A stretch of 64,000 bases of DNA, from the NCBI GenBank assembly GCA_964423615.1, contig CAYRFQ010000031.1, forward strand, positions 1 through 64,000, written 5' to 3'. The position numbers were made by a program, and so were the translations under genes. Numbering within the stretch: the stretch's first letter is position 1; the number at the start of each line of letters is the position of its first letter. Of the stretch, positions 62,351-64,000 are shown one piece after another. Origin of the DNA: CAYRFQ01 sp964423615. Lineage in GTDB: Bacteria > Planctomycetota > Planctomycetia > Gemmatales > Gemmataceae. The notes beneath the pieces are model-generated. The model searched no databases, had not been told where the DNA came from, and was given only the letters and a program-made list of their open reading frames with translations.

Positions 62351-63103
62351 TTAGTTCTTGCGACGTCGTCGCAAGCGACGATAGCCCGCGAGAACTCCAC
62401 CAGCAATGCCCAGCAGGCACAACGAGGAGGGCTCAGGGACGACGCGAGCTGTAAAGAGCCAGTCACTGGCGGCGACATGATTCTCATACCCATTAGGATC
62501 ACCCGGATATTCGGCATAATTCACCCAACCCCATCCAGACAAACCCGATTCCCCTCTGTGACCCGTACCCAGTTTAAAAGAGTAATTCTCCGGATCAGAT
62601 CCACCTTCATCAGTCAAGTTGAACACGGTCCCAGCACCGTTCACCCAATCAGCACCAAGCGTAATGGTCCCATTGTTGTCAGGACTGTCCGGTTGGACTA
62701 CAACGACTGGGTCACCATTTTCATCTATGGACACATCCGTGCGGTATGTAAACTCGATGTCTACCGTCCCGCTGTAGGCGTCATCATAAAAAGGCTCACC
62801 ACCGTTGCGATCCGGTTGAATGTCCAGCCCTCCGAAGGCCGACCCCCAAATACGAACTTCGTTGAGGTGGGAGTCTACTTCCATCCACATTTCAGCACTG
62901 GGATGTTCAAAATCGAACGTAAAGATGTCTCTGCCGCCAGTCACATCGATCAAGTCGTCCAAACGGAAGCCATACAAAGGCGGACGGGCATTGCCATTAG
63001 GATGATTTTCCAAGGAATACTTGATTGTCGTTGCTTGTGTTTGTGTTGTTGCAATCAACAAACACAGGGTGCCTAGCACGCAAGAAAGGAATGCTCGTTT
63101 CAT
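62351..63103 (-). CDS. PEP-CTERM sorting-domain protein
   Basis: 250 residues. Signal peptide at the start (AFLSCVLGTLCLLIATTQTQ, cleavage near ATT), an Asp/Gly-rich beta-sandwich-like body (TVDIEFTYRTDVSIDENGDP, WGWVNYAEYPGDPNGYENH), and at the end the tripartite sorting tag: VPEPSSLCLLGIAGGVLAGY followed by the basic cluster RRLRRRRKN. This is the substrate type of the exosortase at 60296-61321, about 1 kb downstream. Cargo function unknown; no enzymatic motif. The strong tag makes surface delivery very likely. Confidence 0.93.
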   Translation of the reverse strand: MKRAFLSCVLGTLCLLIATTQTQATTIKYSLENHPNGNARPPLYGFRLDDLIDVTGGRDIFTFDFEHPSAEMWMEVDSHLNEVRIWGSAFGGLDIQPDRNGGEPFYDDAYSGTVDIEFTYRTDVSIDENGDPVVVVQPDSPDNNGTITLGADWVNGAGTVFNLTDEGGSDPENYSFKLGTGHRGESGLSGWGWVNYAEYPGDPNGYENHVAASDWLFTARVVPEPSSLCLLGIAGGVLAGYRRLRRRRKN

Positions 63104-63581
63104 GTCTGCTCATTCTTTGTAGTTGTAGTGGGCACCAGAACTACAACACCGGACGGGGTGTGAAAATCGAACGCGGGTTTTATTTAGCGTGGGTGTGTGA
63201 CATACGGTAAGGTAAGCAACAAGGGCAATTAGTTCAAGAGGCAACAGAAGAAAAAAGTGAAAATCTCCAAAATTGCGAGCGAATTTGAAGAATGGGAATC
63301 GAAGTGAACCCCAATCGGTACGACGAAAACCGGTTTTGCTTGCTCGCTGCGAGGCCTGTCTCCGCAATTCACTGCAGTGTTGCCGAACCTGGCGAAGTGT
63401 ATCGTCGGATTTTCAATCGGGCGTGGTTTCTCAGAAGCGTCCCTGGAAAAATCTGTACGTCTGGGGCTTTGCCGGAGAGACCAAGCCACTTGTTACTTGG
63501 CGCTTTTCTGGACTCGCATGAACTCAAAAGCGAGTCTCTTTTCCATCTTGGTAGAAAATCGAAAGCACTTCATCATCGAGG
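63104..63581. other. Intergenic region upstream of the PEP-CTERM gene
   Basis: 478 bp with no recognisable gene or repeat. It should hold the PEP-CTERM promoter. Nothing further can be said from inspection. Confidence 0.5.
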
Positions 63582-64000
63582 TCAATGCCCAGTTAATTTC
63601 TGGAGAATCCGTTCCCAAAGTGACTGACGTTTCTGTTGAAGTTCTTGCAAGCGTTGAGTCATCTGGCGGTGTATTTCTTCAGGATCAGATTCGGGCGATG
63701 GTGCCTTGGCGGAGTTCTCCTGCTCATCCGATTCCGGTGGAGGGAGTGGGGCCTCCTCAGGCTGTGAGGGGGCCTCGGTGCGGTCATCCTTCATGTTCCA
63801 GTCCGATTCGTCCTGGGAGCGTCTGTCTTCCTCGGTTGTCTCCAAAGACAGTGGCTTCTCTCGCTCCTTCGGCGCACTCTTGTGGGAACCCCGAGGATCT
63901 TGAGAGAAGGATGCCGAACGAAAGCCTTCGTCGGTTCCGGCAAGTCCTGGCGCTGGATTTTGGTTGGATGAACTGGTGATTCCAACCGCCTTCTGTTTTG
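63582..64000 (-). CDS. C-terminal part of an acidic, partly coiled-coil protein (5' end outside window)
   Basis: The minus-strand frame ending at 63582 stays open, without a stop, all the way to the window edge (about 139 codons). No ATG is needed inside, so the gene probably starts beyond 64000. The visible part is rich in Glu, Ser, Pro and Gln: TEEDRRSQDESDWNMKDD, EAPSQPEEAPLPPPESDEQE. It ends in a basic-acidic helix (IHRQMTQRLQELQQKRQSLW, then ERILQKLTGH) that looks like a short coiled coil. No family recognised. Confidence 0.6.
   Translation of the reverse strand, partial: KQKAVGITSSSNQNPAPGLAGTDEGFRSASFSQDPRGSHKSAPKEREKPLSLETTEEDRRSQDESDWNMKDDRTEAPSQPEEAPLPPPESDEQENSAKAPSPESDPEEIHRQMTQRLQELQQKRQSLWERILQKLTGH

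Overview
The window looks like chromosomal DNA of a planctomycete, most likely from the order Gemmatales. The clues are protein families rather than an rRNA gene. They are a TIGR03000 C-terminal domain protein (47253-48299), a member of a family strongly expanded in Gemmataceae that ends in a GCWVVD motif (53823-54476), a giant secreted protein with the N-terminal 'LEVLEDR' motif of planctomycete exported proteins (35730-40508), two very different Ser/Thr kinases, and an exosortase / PEP-CTERM system. No tRNA, rRNA, CRISPR array, prophage or transposase gene was seen. Both ends cut through a gene: rpsD on the left, and an acidic protein of unknown function on the right.

Layout. 1-3.7 kb: tail of a ribosomal operon (rpmJ-rpsM-rpsK-rpsD, minus strand), preceded by rsmA and ribE. 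3.9-7.2 kb: a kinase-PilZ fusion, a secreted beta-propeller-like protein and a zinc-ribbon CBS protein. 7.5-11.3 kb: 2-oxoacid:ferredoxin oxidoreductase (korB, fused korA), bracketed by two CBS proteins. 12-15 kb: an SDR, coaD and a periplasmic-binding lipoprotein. 15.5-23.7 kb, plus strand: a membrane glycosyltransferase, then xseA-xseB-ispA-dxs and an ABC1/UbiB kinase, i.e. isoprenoid precursor supply. 24-26 kb: groES-groEL with a clear terminator. 26.7-35.2 kb, minus: M1 aminopeptidase, pabB, a DUF2834 membrane protein and a 1476-residue kinase-TPR receptor. 35.7-40.5 kb: the giant beta-helix surface protein. 41.5-46.4 kb, plus: a three-gene cassette of GTPase, membrane-anchored coiled-coil protein with four 53-residue repeats, and membrane GTPase, facing an FHA protein. 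47-55.8 kb: TIGR03000 protein, a seven-iron ferredoxin, a secreted proline-rich protein broken by a TGA codon, a phosphohexomutase, a Wza-like export lipoprotein and unknown genes. 56-63.1 kb, minus: TPR protein, EpsI-like protein, exosortase and a PEP-CTERM protein, i.e. a protein-sorting / exopolysaccharide locus.

Most notable: the GTPase / coiled-coil / GTPase cassette (best candidate for an undescribed membrane system), the kinase-PilZ fusion that could couple cyclic-di-GMP to protein phosphorylation, a 144-bp MITE with perfect 24-bp inverted repeats and an 8-bp target duplication, the in-frame TGA separating a signal peptide from its secreted protein, and four 46-47 bp tandem repeats inside the exosortase operon.
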